DNA of 64,000 nucleotides, taken from the NCBI RefSeq assembly GCF_042660285.1, contig NZ_JBHSTP010000001.1, positions 1,557,332-1,621,331 on the forward strand. The letters run 5' to 3'. Shown here one piece after another: positions 16,461 to 24,176 of this stretch (positions are counted from its first letter, which is position 1; each line of letters starts with the position of its first letter). This DNA comes from Luethyella okanaganae. Lineage in GTDB: Bacteria; Actinomycetota; Actinomycetes; Actinomycetales; Microbacteriaceae. The position numbers and the translations under genes were made by a program. The notes below the pieces were generated by a model. It ran no database searches. It worked only from the letters and a program-made list of their open reading frames with translations, and was not told the origin of the DNA.

Positions 16461-19226
16461 ATGGACTTGCGATACTTGGAATTCGCGCTTGTAGACCAGG
16501 AGTTCTACGATCAGCCTTCCGAGCGCACCCCGAACCGGAGACGGTTCAACCTGGCCCTCGACCTCGACTGGTCAGCGTGGGAGACGACGGTGACGGACGG
16601 GTGGGTCAGACGGAATCCGCTGAGAGCGACCCTTCCCGACCAAGGTTGGAAGATTCACGCGAGCGCGACCACATCCAACGCGCAAGAACTGCTCACGACG
16701 ATCTCCACGTACTGCCATGCCCGCAGCATGATCTTCAAGCACGTGCCCTCACATACCGAGATGCTCCAGCGGAACATGAAGTATGTCGACAGAGCCACCA
16801 GCGGCAAGTTCGTCACCATTTATCCTCAGGACGAGGACGAGTTGCTCAGCACGCTCGCAGAGCTTGACGCCCTGCTTGACGGAGCCGAAGGCCCCTACAT
16901 CTTGAGCGACCTGCGGTGGAACGAGGGTCCTCTTTATGTTCGCTATGGCGGGTTCCGCATGCTCTACACGCGGAACGAACACGACATCCAAGTCCCCGCA
17001 GTCAGGCATCCGGATGGGCGGCTGGTGCCAGACGAGCGGCTCCCGTCGTTCTCTCCGCCCGCGTGGGTCACCCTCCCGAGCTTTCTGAAAGAGCAGATAG
17101 AGAAACTTGGCTCCGGTGCCGCCCCTGAGGGATTTGACTACCAGATCAGCGAGGCCCTGCACTTCTCGAACGGCGGTGGCGTCTATAGGGCCACTCAGAT
17201 TTCGACCGGGCGCGAAGTGATCCTGAAGGAGGGTCGGCCGCATGCTGGGCTCACCCCCGACGGACGCGACGCCGTCGCGCGATTGGACTCAGAGGCCGCG
17301 ATTCTGGAGGAACTCCGAGATGAGCCGTCCATCGTGGACCTCATCGACAAGTTCACCCTGTTCGGGCACAGATTCATGGCGTGTGAGTTTATCGACGGAG
17401 AGACCCTGAACAAGGAAATGGTTCTCAGGAACCCGATCATCCGTTCCGACAGCAGCCGTGCCGACCGGGACGAGTATCGGAAGTGGGTTCTGTCAATCTG
17501 CGATCAGGTGGAAGAGCAACTCCAACGCCTTCATGCCCGAGGAATCGTCTTCGGCGATCTGCATCCGAACAACCTCATGGTCAAGCCGGACGGTCGGGTC
17601 ACGTTCGTCGACCTCGAGATGTCCCATCACGAGATCGACGACTCACTCATCGCCATCGGGGCACCCGGCTACGTCGCCTCCGACGGCCGCCGTGGCTTCG
17701 CAGCAGACAAATACTCGCTGGCCTGCATCAAGCTCTCGCTGTTCATTCCGCTGACGGTGCTGTTCAATCTCGACCCGAGAAAGCTCGACGACCACCTCGC
17801 GGCTGCCCAGGCCGAGTACGAACTGTCGGGCGCGTTCATCGAGTCAATCCGGCTCGACATGAATCTTCCCACCGGCGGACGATCGGGTTCCAGCCGGCTC
17901 TCGACGAAAACACTGGACTCCATCACTGCCTGGGACACCAGTACGGTCTCGGGCATCCGCCACCTTCAGGAGCTCATAGTTCGCTTCATCGAGAGCAGCG
18001 CAGATTTCTCCCGCTACGATCGCTCCTATCCCGGTGACATCCGACAGTTCACGGAGAACGGATTCGGACTGGCGCACGGAGCGGCCGGAGTGGTCCACGC
18101 GCTGAGGGTGAGCGGCTTCAACGCCGATCCTCTCGCTCTTCAGTGGATCGCAGATGCTGTCACCGAGTATCGAGGGCAACAGATCGGCTTGTACGACGGA
18201 ATCGCAGGTGTCGCTTGGCTGTGGAGGGAGCTGGGGATGACCACGTCCGCAGACGAGATCACCGACAAGCTGCTCAACGTCGACTTCGACAACCTCACAT
18301 CCGACCTCTACAGCGGACTGGCCGGTATCGGGCTCTTCCTTCTTAGCGAGCGAGACCATCTCAGAGACTACGATCGAGTGGACGCCGCACTGGCGGACAT
18401 CTTCGAGATTCTCGCGAGGCGCTCGCAGGCGTTACCGGACCCGACGGCCAGTGGGCCTCAACCGTCTGTGCCGACTGGTCGCGGAGGCCTGTTCTGGGGA
18501 CAATCGGGAGTGTCGCTGTTCGCGAGCCGCCTCTACCAGGCAACGTCCGACGAGCGCCACCTTCAACTCGCCCAGTTCACTCTGGACTACGACCTTGCGC
18601 ACTGTGTCGAAGTCGACGACGGCTCGATTCAGATGAACGAGGGATGGCGCGTGTTGCCATATCTGGCCTCCGGAAGCATCGGGTGCGGCCTCGCCCTGCT
18701 GCAGTTCCTCGACGTGGGCGGGCCTCGCGAGTACGTGAACATGCTCGCCACCATCGAGCGTGTGACCATGACGGACTTCGTGGTCGAGCCGAATGTGAGC
18801 AACGGCCGTTCCGGCCTTCTCTTGTTCATCGCGGATCTCGAACGGCACGGACTTGCCACCTCGTCCACCTCGACGTCCTTCGACTGGCACCTCAGCCAGT
18901 TGAAGCTCCACGCATTGCAGAATAAGGTCGGCATCGCGTTTCCGGGCGAGCAGATGATTCGACTCTCCACCGACGTCAGCACTGGCGCCGCGGGAGTCCT
19001 GCTGACCCTCGACGCCGCGCGACGGAGACTAGGCGGCGATGCCTTCAGTCGAGGCGATCTCCTTCCTCTGATCATCAGCGGAAATCTGGCCCCGGTGTCT
19101 TCGACGTCTCAGATCAGTGAATCTCAGATCAGTGGAGAGGAGGTGTCATCCTATGGGTTACGTACTCGAGTTGCAGACTCGCCAGAACCCCACCAGCGCA
19201 GCAGGACCGTTGAGCTGGGCGAGTAA
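16461..19226 (+). CDS. Class III lanthipeptide synthetase LanKC (lyase-kinase-cyclase)
   Basis: 921 residues from the ATG at 16461, chosen because GTGAGGAG stands seven bases before it and the protein then begins MDLRYLEFALVDQEFYDQP, the usual LanKC opening. Order of domains: phospho-Ser/Thr lyase (about 1-220), kinase (about 230-500, with VYRATQ, EVILKE, FGDLHPNN near 364, FVDLE), cyclase (about 530-890, with GFGLAHGAAG near 533 and GLYDGIAG near 575). No Cys-Cys-His zinc site is apparent, as expected for class III. It would phosphorylate, dehydrate and cyclise the precursors encoded downstream. The last 25 residues overlap the first precursor gene in another frame and look extraneous. Confidence 0.92.
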   Translation: MDLRYLEFALVDQEFYDQPSERTPNRRRFNLALDLDWSAWETTVTDGWVRRNPLRATLPDQGWKIHASATTSNAQELLTTISTYCHARSMIFKHVPSHTEMLQRNMKYVDRATSGKFVTIYPQDEDELLSTLAELDALLDGAEGPYILSDLRWNEGPLYVRYGGFRMLYTRNEHDIQVPAVRHPDGRLVPDERLPSFSPPAWVTLPSFLKEQIEKLGSGAAPEGFDYQISEALHFSNGGGVYRATQISTGREVILKEGRPHAGLTPDGRDAVARLDSEAAILEELRDEPSIVDLIDKFTLFGHRFMACEFIDGETLNKEMVLRNPIIRSDSSRADRDEYRKWVLSICDQVEEQLQRLHARGIVFGDLHPNNLMVKPDGRVTFVDLEMSHHEIDDSLIAIGAPGYVASDGRRGFAADKYSLACIKLSLFIPLTVLFNLDPRKLDDHLAAAQAEYELSGAFIESIRLDMNLPTGGRSGSSRLSTKTLDSITAWDTSTVSGIRHLQELIVRFIESSADFSRYDRSYPGDIRQFTENGFGLAHGAAGVVHALRVSGFNADPLALQWIADAVTEYRGQQIGLYDGIAGVAWLWRELGMTTSADEITDKLLNVDFDNLTSDLYSGLAGIGLFLLSERDHLRDYDRVDAALADIFEILARRSQALPDPTASGPQPSVPTGRGGLFWGQSGVSLFASRLYQATSDERHLQLAQFTLDYDLAHCVEVDDGSIQMNEGWRVLPYLASGSIGCGLALLQFLDVGGPREYVNMLATIERVTMTDFVVEPNVSNGRSGLLLFIADLERHGLATSSTSTSFDWHLSQLKLHALQNKVGIAFPGEQMIRLSTDVSTGAAGVLLTLDAARRRLGGDAFSRGDLLPLIISGNLAPVSSTSQISESQISGEEVSSYGLRTRVADSPEPHQRSRTVELGE
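19107..19134 (+). repeat. Direct repeat of 13 bases near the LanKC 3' end
   Basis: TCTCAGATCAGTG occurs at 19107-19119 and 19122-19134, encoding SQIS-E-SQIS just before the ribosome binding site of the first precursor. It is probably a slippage duplication that lengthened the LanKC tail. Confidence 0.7.
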
Positions 19227-19266
19227 TTGGGGTTGTTACAGCACGGCCAGCGTCTGGACGTGCTGA
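19153..19266 (+). CDS. Class III lanthipeptide precursor 1 (labyrinthopeptin-like)
   Basis: 37 residues, preceded by GAGAGGAGG. The leader MGYVLELQTRQ contains the V-L-E-L-Q type motif recognised by LanKC enzymes. The C terminus is SWASNWGCYSTASVWTC: two consecutive Ser-x2-Ser-x3-Cys motifs (SWASNWGC and STASVWTC), the arrangement that forms labionin rings in labyrinthopeptins. It aligns position for position with labyrinthopeptin A2 (SDWSLWECCSTGSLFACC) except that the second Cys of each CC pair is replaced or absent. The gene lies directly after and partly inside the lanKC frame. Cleavage site and activity are unknown. Confidence 0.88.
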   Translation: MGYVLELQTRQNPTSAAGPLSWASNWGCYSTASVWTC

Positions 19267-19299
19267 CGGGCTTCGCATGACGAAGGAAGGAGGTGAAGC

Positions 19300-19890
19300 A
19301 CCCGAACTCCAGCGTTTCCCGGCCTCGACACAGCTCCGCGGGATGTAGCCGACCTCGTCGACGACGACCATCCCAAGACAGCGAAGCCGGGCGAGTCCTG
19401 CGGAAACCTGCCCCGCGCAGCATGCGGCCCGGAATCGGGTGACCCAGTCAATTCAATTGCGGTCGCGAACAACACGCGATGGTCGGCATGAGCGGCGGTC
19501 GGCATGAGCGGCTTTGATGCCGAGGCCGATCGCGAGGTGGGTTTTGCCGGTCCCGGACGGAACGAAGAGAACGACGTTCCGGGCACTGGCGAGAAACACG
19601 CCGGTGCCGAGGTGGGCGATGGTGTCTCGTTTGAGCGTGGGCCGGAGATCAAAGAGCAAGTCCTCGATCGATCTCTGGGCCGGGCACTGCAGCATGGATC
19701 CTCAGTTCGGCACCGGACGCATTGCGGGCTGAGACTTCGCGGGAGAACACGGTGGCGAGGTGTTCCTCGTGCGTTTGGGACGTCTTCCGGGTCTGCTTGG
19801 CAGGCCGGGCGGCGGCAACGGCAGCATCCCTGCCCGATCCATAGCGACCAGATCTGCCGAGCGCTCGCCGACTCGTTTCATTGTTCATTG
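19300..19890 (-). pseudogene. IstB-like ATPase remnant of an IS21-family element
   Basis: Several minus-strand frames together spell a decayed IstB. One gives RDTIAHLGTGVFLASARNVV, then LFVPSGTGKTHLAIGLGIKA (Walker A, at about 19530-19640). Another gives VVVDEVGYIPRS (Walker B region, about 19320-19370). Frames change at least once and no istA is present. It separates the two lanthipeptide precursor genes. Confidence 0.7.
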
Positions 19891-20251
19891 GTCGCGTATT
19901 CGCTCACGCCAATCACCGGGTCGCCTGCTGGTTGCAATCAGCTGGTGACTCGAACACGCGGTTCGAGCGGGAGCAACTCGCGCACTTGTTCATCCGGCCG
20001 CGTGTTCGCCCAGCCGTTTGTTCGCCTGGCCGACAATGCCCGTGGGTTCGAAAGGGTTCAGCCGCCATTCTGGTCGCGAGAGTGGCGGCAAAAACGGCGA
20101 CCGGCGAGGCCCCCGTCGACCGATGTCGGCCTCGCCGTCCCAGACCAGGCGACACGGAATCGCCCCAATCGTTCCGAGAGCAGACCCACGCGAATCCCGG
20201 TTCCGTGATCGCCATCACATAGTTCTCATAACCGAATGAACGGAGTCCATC

Positions 20252-20374
20252 ATGAGTTACATTCTCAGGCTTCAAACCATCAAGGCAGGTGCCTCCGGCG
20301 CGTCTGGCGCCCGCACATTCAGCACCCTGAGCCCTGTCGTCTGTGTCAGCACGGCGAGCGTCGCACTCTGCTGA
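20252..20374 (+). CDS. Class III lanthipeptide precursor 2
   Basis: 40 residues with a CGGAG ribosome binding site at about 20241. The leader MSYILRLQTIKAG has the same start and L-x-L-Q motif as precursor 1 (MGYVLELQTRQ). The C terminus is STLSPVVCVSTASVALC, again two Ser-x2-Ser-x3-Cys motifs (STLSPVVC and STASVALC). The core differs from precursor 1 in the first ring but keeps STASV in the second, so it should be processed by the same LanKC. It is about 1 kb from the synthetase because of IS debris. Whether it is still transcribed is unclear. Confidence 0.85.
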   Translation: MSYILRLQTIKAGASGASGARTFSTLSPVVCVSTASVALC

Positions 20375-20622
20375 GTCGGCATGCCAAGGAGGATCATGCG
20401 TTACCATCACGACCGCGCGTGACAGTCCCGACTCAGTCACACCGAACGTCAAGTCAGGGACAAGTCAGGGAGCTGTCGTGGGATTGACCGAGCTGTCTCA
20501 GCGTGCGCCGCATCGTTCGATACATGGGCATGCCCTGCCCGTACGTCGCGGAGACCGATGGTACTACGAACTCATCGCGAGCGGGCACATCCGTTCAGCA
20601 GTCCCTTTTCGTGGCCTGTCCG

Positions 20623-21309
20623 CTACGTCGTGAGATCGTCAGGTGTGAGCGCGCTAAGAATCAGGTCCAGCCCGAACTCAAATTCCTCACCTGCTTGCGG
20701 AACCGAGTTGTTCTTGGCCGATCTCTCGATAGCGACCTCCGCGAGGTAAGGGTACTCGTTCACAGGCAGAGATCTCAGCAGCTCCGCAGCCGCCGATTCT
20801 AGGCTGCGGATTTCATCGAGGGGAAGGCTCCGCTCTTGCAAAACACTGCCGTATACATAGCTATCCAAGACTGACAGCACGTGAACCGCCATCGTCGGCG
20901 AAAAGCCCGATCGGCGTAGGATTCCGAGCATCGAGTCATGATGACGTAACGTCGCAGGCCCGGGTTTACTCCGTGAATCCAGCATCCCGGTCGCCCAAGG
21001 GTGCCGCTGTAGCACCCTTCGGGTCGAGACGGCCAGGCGACGCATGTGCCCACGCCAGCACCCGTCACCACCAGAGAGCTCGATCTCTGCAAAGACAGCA
21101 TCCACCATTCCGTCAATGAGGTCTGCACGATTCGCTACGTGGTTGTAAAGAGACATCGCCTCCACACCCAAGGACGCAGCAGTCGCACGCATCGTCACGG
21201 CCACCATGCCTGACGAGTCAGCGAGTTGGACGGCAGCTGTGACGACACGCGTGCGGTTCAGAGGACTCCGTCCTGGCCCCTGGTTGCCAGAACTTCTGCG
21301 GGCGGTCAC
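20623..21309 (-). CDS. TetR-family regulator (TetR_C_1 type)
   Basis: 228 residues from a GTG at 21309. The helix-turn-helix is VTMRATAASLGVEAMSLYNHVANRADLIDGMVDAVFAEI, with the SLYNHV motif of the TetA-repressor-like subgroup. A helical ligand-binding domain follows. It diverges from the NmrA-like gene at 21406 and the shared promoter contains repeated GTAAGTGTA sites. An internal 188-bp stretch of this gene is copied exactly at 22674-22861. Confidence 0.85.
   Translation of the reverse strand: MTARRSSGNQGPGRSPLNRTRVVTAAVQLADSSGMVAVTMRATAASLGVEAMSLYNHVANRADLIDGMVDAVFAEIELSGGDGCWRGHMRRLAVSTRRVLQRHPWATGMLDSRSKPGPATLRHHDSMLGILRRSGFSPTMAVHVLSVLDSYVYGSVLQERSLPLDEIRSLESAAAELLRSLPVNEYPYLAEVAIERSAKNNSVPQAGEEFEFGLDLILSALTPDDLTT
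20722..20909. repeat. 188-bp perfect repeat, copy within tetR
   Basis: Identical to 22674-22861 over 188 bases in the same orientation. This copy is inside the intact tetR gene (C-terminal half), so it is the source. Confidence 0.9.
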
Positions 21310-21340
21310 GTGATCCTCACCTTGCCTCCTTGACGCACGT

Positions 21341-21376
21341 ACAACGTAAGTGTATATTACTTACATTGTAAGTGTA
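21341..21376. promoter_or_regulatory. Candidate TetR operator cluster
   Basis: ACAACGTAAGTGTA (21341) and ACATTGTAAGTGTA (21363) are direct repeats 22 bases apart, two helical turns. Between and across them ACTTAC-ATT-GTAAGT (21359-21373) forms a perfect inverted repeat. The cluster sits in the divergent promoter of the tetR and NmrA-like genes. Confidence 0.6.
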
Positions 21377-21405
21377 GTGTTGTCGAGCCATAAGGAGCAA
21401 CGGGT

Positions 21406-22095
21406 ATGCGCAGGGTCGGAATCATTGGAGTGTCAGGAAAGCTTGGCCAGTACATGGCGAGGGAAGCACTGGATCGCGGGTACGAGGTAGTCGGAGTGTG
21501 CCGAGAGCAGAGCACCGGTAAGCTCGGCGACCTTGCCGAGGCGATCTCGGTTCTGCCCGGCGACACCAACGATCGACGCCTCATCCGCGAGGCCGTCGCT
21601 TCCTGCGACGGAGTGCTCACAGTTCTCGTGCCGTGGGGCACCCGCCACTATGCGTCGGGCACCGCGCAGGCTGTTCTCGACTACGCAAGAGCAGATGCGC
21701 GATTGATCTTCTCCTGCGGGTGGCATGTTCCTGGACACGAGAAGGACCACTATCCACGCACGACGCTGCTTGCTCAGTCGGCGATGACGAAGCTGATGCG
21801 GGCTATTCGCGTGATGGACATCGATGACCAGGTCGAGGCCGCGCGCTTGATCTACGCGAGCGATACACGTTGGACGGTCGTGCGTGGAAGTACCCTGGAA
21901 GAGGGCGAGAGCCAGGGCCTCCCTGTATGGGCAGACTACGTCGGGCACCCCAAGCTGGCTAGCGATAGAACTCGGCGAGTCGACTACGCCCGTTTCATGG
22001 TCGAAGCACTCACTGATGACGACCTGGTTCGCAAGACACCCGCGATCGTTGGGCGCCTCACTCAAAGCGCACTTGTCCACGAGAAGTCCGCATAA
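21406..22095 (+). CDS. NmrA-like/atypical short-chain NAD(P)-binding protein
   Basis: 229 residues, with AAGGAG before the ATG. The N terminus MRRVGIIGVSGKLGQYMAREAL is a Rossmann nucleotide-binding motif (GxxGxxG type) and is followed by the long NmrA/NAD(P)H-binding domain. It has no classical YxxxK catalytic pair, so it may be an oxidoreductase or an NAD(P)-sensing regulator. It is divergent from and probably repressed by the TetR protein, an arrangement typical of inducible detoxification genes. The substrate is unknown. Confidence 0.75.
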   Translation: MRRVGIIGVSGKLGQYMAREALDRGYEVVGVCREQSTGKLGDLAEAISVLPGDTNDRRLIREAVASCDGVLTVLVPWGTRHYASGTAQAVLDYARADARLIFSCGWHVPGHEKDHYPRTTLLAQSAMTKLMRAIRVMDIDDQVEAARLIYASDTRWTVVRGSTLEEGESQGLPVWADYVGHPKLASDRTRRVDYARFMVEALTDDDLVRKTPAIVGRLTQSALVHEKSA

Positions 22096-22500
22096 CGGCA
22101 ATCGAGACCGAATCGGCCACGATCGTCGGCTCGCCGACGAGTCGGACGATCGCATCACGATTCAGGAAGATGCCCACGACGTCGGCGCGGCGGATCTCCC
22201 GGTTCAATCGCTCGTTCGGATTGTTCGACCAGACCTGTCGCCAGATCGACTTCGGAAACACAGTGGACGCAAGAATCTCCTCCCTCGCGTCCGAGAGGGC
22301 TCGAACGATCTCGGGAGCTTGTGCTCGAGAGTGTCGAGGACCCGGCCGAACTGGGCGTGGACGGACTCGGCGTCGGGTTGGTCGGAGACGGTGCCCAGCA
22401 GGGTCTTCACCCATGGCCACGAACTCTTCGGCGTCACGCTCATGAGGTTGGCGGCGTAGCGGGTTCACGGCGGCGTTGCCGGCTCCGCCGTCGCCGCTGC
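22096..22500 (-). pseudogene. IS256-family transposase remnant
   Basis: Two overlapping minus frames carry the C-terminal part of an IS256-type transposase. One reads WVKTLLGTVSDQPDAESVHAQFGRVLDTLE. The next reads REEILASTVFPKSIWRQVWSNNPNERLNREIRR and DVVGIFLNRDAIVRLVGE. A frameshift separates them and the DDE N-terminal domain is missing. It abuts the end of the NmrA-like gene. Confidence 0.75.
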
Positions 22501-22673
22501 GATGGCCGCCTACGACAAAGCCTGGCACACCACCGCATACGTGACCACGTCAACTGAACTCAGAACCAGGATGGCACTCCAAACGAAGATCACCTCATGC
22601 TTCCGATCCGTGGGTTGGCGGGTGCCTGGGGGCCCACCACGCTCTGTGAGGGTTCGTGCCCGAAGGATGCGCT

Positions 22674-22861
22674 TCTCTCGATAGCGACCTCCGCGAGGTA
22701 AGGGTACTCGTTCACAGGCAGAGATCTCAGCAGCTCCGCAGCCGCCGATTCTAGGCTGCGGATTTCATCGAGGGGAAGGCTCCGCTCTTGCAAAACACTG
22801 CCGTATACATAGCTATCCAAGACTGACAGCACGTGAACCGCCATCGTCGGCGAAAAGCCCG
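22674..22861. repeat. 188-bp perfect repeat, displaced copy of tetR
   Basis: Exact copy of 20722-20909 between the IS256 remnant and the methyltransferase fragment. On the minus strand it still reads GFSPTMAVHVLSVLDSYVYG but lacks the ends of the gene. Perfect identity implies a recent event. Confidence 0.9.
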
Positions 22862-22944
22862 GGCCCTTTTCCGGAGCCCGCTTGCCTCGGACTCCTCCCG
22901 TGGAGGGGAGAGCCTGGACCAGGTGAGAGCGAGGCAAGGGACGA

Positions 22945-23154
22945 TCAAGAACAGCCCCAGCCCCCGCACTCCTGAACGAGCGCACAGGGCCACGACCAGC
23001 ACCAGCATTCGTCGAATGGCTGATGGGACTTCATCCCGGCTGGGTCACCGATCCGATCCACGAGCTGACTTCGAACGAGCAACTGGCCACCCTCGGCAAC
23101 GGTGCCATGCCCTTGCAAGCATTGCTCGCACTGCGTGGCCTCGGTGAAGCTTGA
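22945..23154 (+). pseudogene. C-terminal fragment of a DNA cytosine-5 methyltransferase
   Basis: One frame reads TGPRPAPAFVEWLMGLHPGW, then ends with LTSNEQLATLGNGAMPLQALLALRGL. FVEWxMGLPxGW and LGNGVVPxQA are the conserved closing motifs of C5 methyltransferases of phages and mobile elements. All catalytic motifs are missing upstream, where the frame is closed by stops. It is debris from a lost restriction or phage gene. Confidence 0.7.
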
Positions 23155-23321
23155 TAGGACCGTCGCTAAAGACCGGTCACAGCCTGTCATCAGTGGCACC
23201 CGGAGCGGCTGACCTCCTCCAACGACCGTTCACGACTCAACAACGTTCTGGACTCACGAGCATTGCGCGTTCTGGGCATGATGATGATAGATGCCCAAGC
23301 CTTCGCCTCGGCCTGCGATCC

Positions 23322-23352
23322 TTGACACATTACAATGTGGCACCTATTGTAA
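23322..23352 (+). promoter_or_regulatory. Orphan promoter with overlapping operator
   Basis: TTGACA (23322-23327), 17 bases, then TATTGT (23345-23350) form a good sigma-70-type promoter. TTACAAT (23330-23336) and ATTGTAA (23346-23352) are a perfect inverted repeat embedded in it. No plus-strand gene follows, so its original target has been lost. Confidence 0.55.
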
Positions 23353-23946
23353 AGACAATTTCTTAGCCTCCGGGAGCTGGCCCAGGTGGTCAAGTGAGTT
23401 CAAGTGAGGTTGCAACCGGCGGGCGCATCCGGACATCCCCATATGAGCTGACCGGCTTCCGGACAGCCAAGGGAACCTCTTTCCCAATAGGCAGAAGGCG
23501 AGAACGCTATGAAGCAAAGCACTCTTGCCGCTCTCGGCACCGCAGCAGTGCCCCCGACGCTTGCCCTCGAGCCAGGTCGCCGGAGGAGTGACGAGCCCAA
23601 GGCGGCGAACAGGTGCGCCACTTGCCGCGTAGGCCAACGCGACGCGGGCACCCGCCGAATGAGCGAGAACGTCGAGCACATCAACGCCAAGCTGTCGTCT
23701 AGCAGACTCGAGGTCCTCGTGCTGGCTCCACCACGGCTGCGGCATTCCGCCGGTGGCGGGTGTGCCACGAAAGTGCACAACAGCGACCGTGCGCCCTGCT
23801 TCCCAGTCCGCAACGTCACCAAGATACTTCGGATCGCGCACACCTCCACCAGGAAGCAACAGGATCGGGTCTCCGCCATTGCCGACGAGTTCCACGTGTA
23901 CGGGGAGATCGCTCAAGTCATCCTCCTTGGCATCACGGGTATTCAT
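23344..23946 (-). pseudogene. Truncated alpha/beta hydrolase
   Basis: From the ATG at 23946 the frame encodes the first half of an alpha/beta hydrolase: PILLLPGGGVRDPKYL (oxyanion region), VAVVHFRGT and the nucleophile elbow VLAHSAGARVAL. After LGLVTPPATWLEGK (about residue 130) the similarity stops and the remaining codons are not protein-like. The Asp and His of the catalytic triad are therefore missing and the product is unlikely to be active. A GAATGA-GTTC-TCATTC palindrome lies 50 bases upstream. Confidence 0.65.
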
Positions 23947-23996
23947 TCACATGTCTCATGCTCGGTGTTCGGCCTGGCCGCGAGAGAGTGTGGAAG

Positions 23997-24012
23997 GAAT
24001 GAGTTCTCATTC
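23997..24012. promoter_or_regulatory. Inverted repeat upstream of the truncated hydrolase
   Basis: GAATGA-GTTC-TCATTC, arms identical to those of the palindrome at 12277-12291 (GAATGA-CTA-TCATTC) but with a four-base centre. It could be an operator of a Fur-like protein, or chance. Confidence 0.3.
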
Positions 24013-24176
24013 TCAATGATTGGCTCAGTCCACAACAAACGACCGCTCACGAGATGGTCTGCGACTGTCCAGCGAGAATCGGTGTGGGCTGATCCAGGAC
24101 AGGTCCAGGGTGCGGGCGCTGGCATCTTTTTGTCTGATCGGGCGGGTTGCAGCGGCGGCGTTCCCAAGCGTGCTGG

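Noticed and set aside
20387..20417. AAGGAGGATC followed by ATG and eight codons (MRYHHDRA), a possible third tiny lanthipeptide gene
   Set aside because: The frame stops after eight codons, with no leader motif and no Ser-x2-Ser-x3-Cys; it may be the start of a lost downstream gene.
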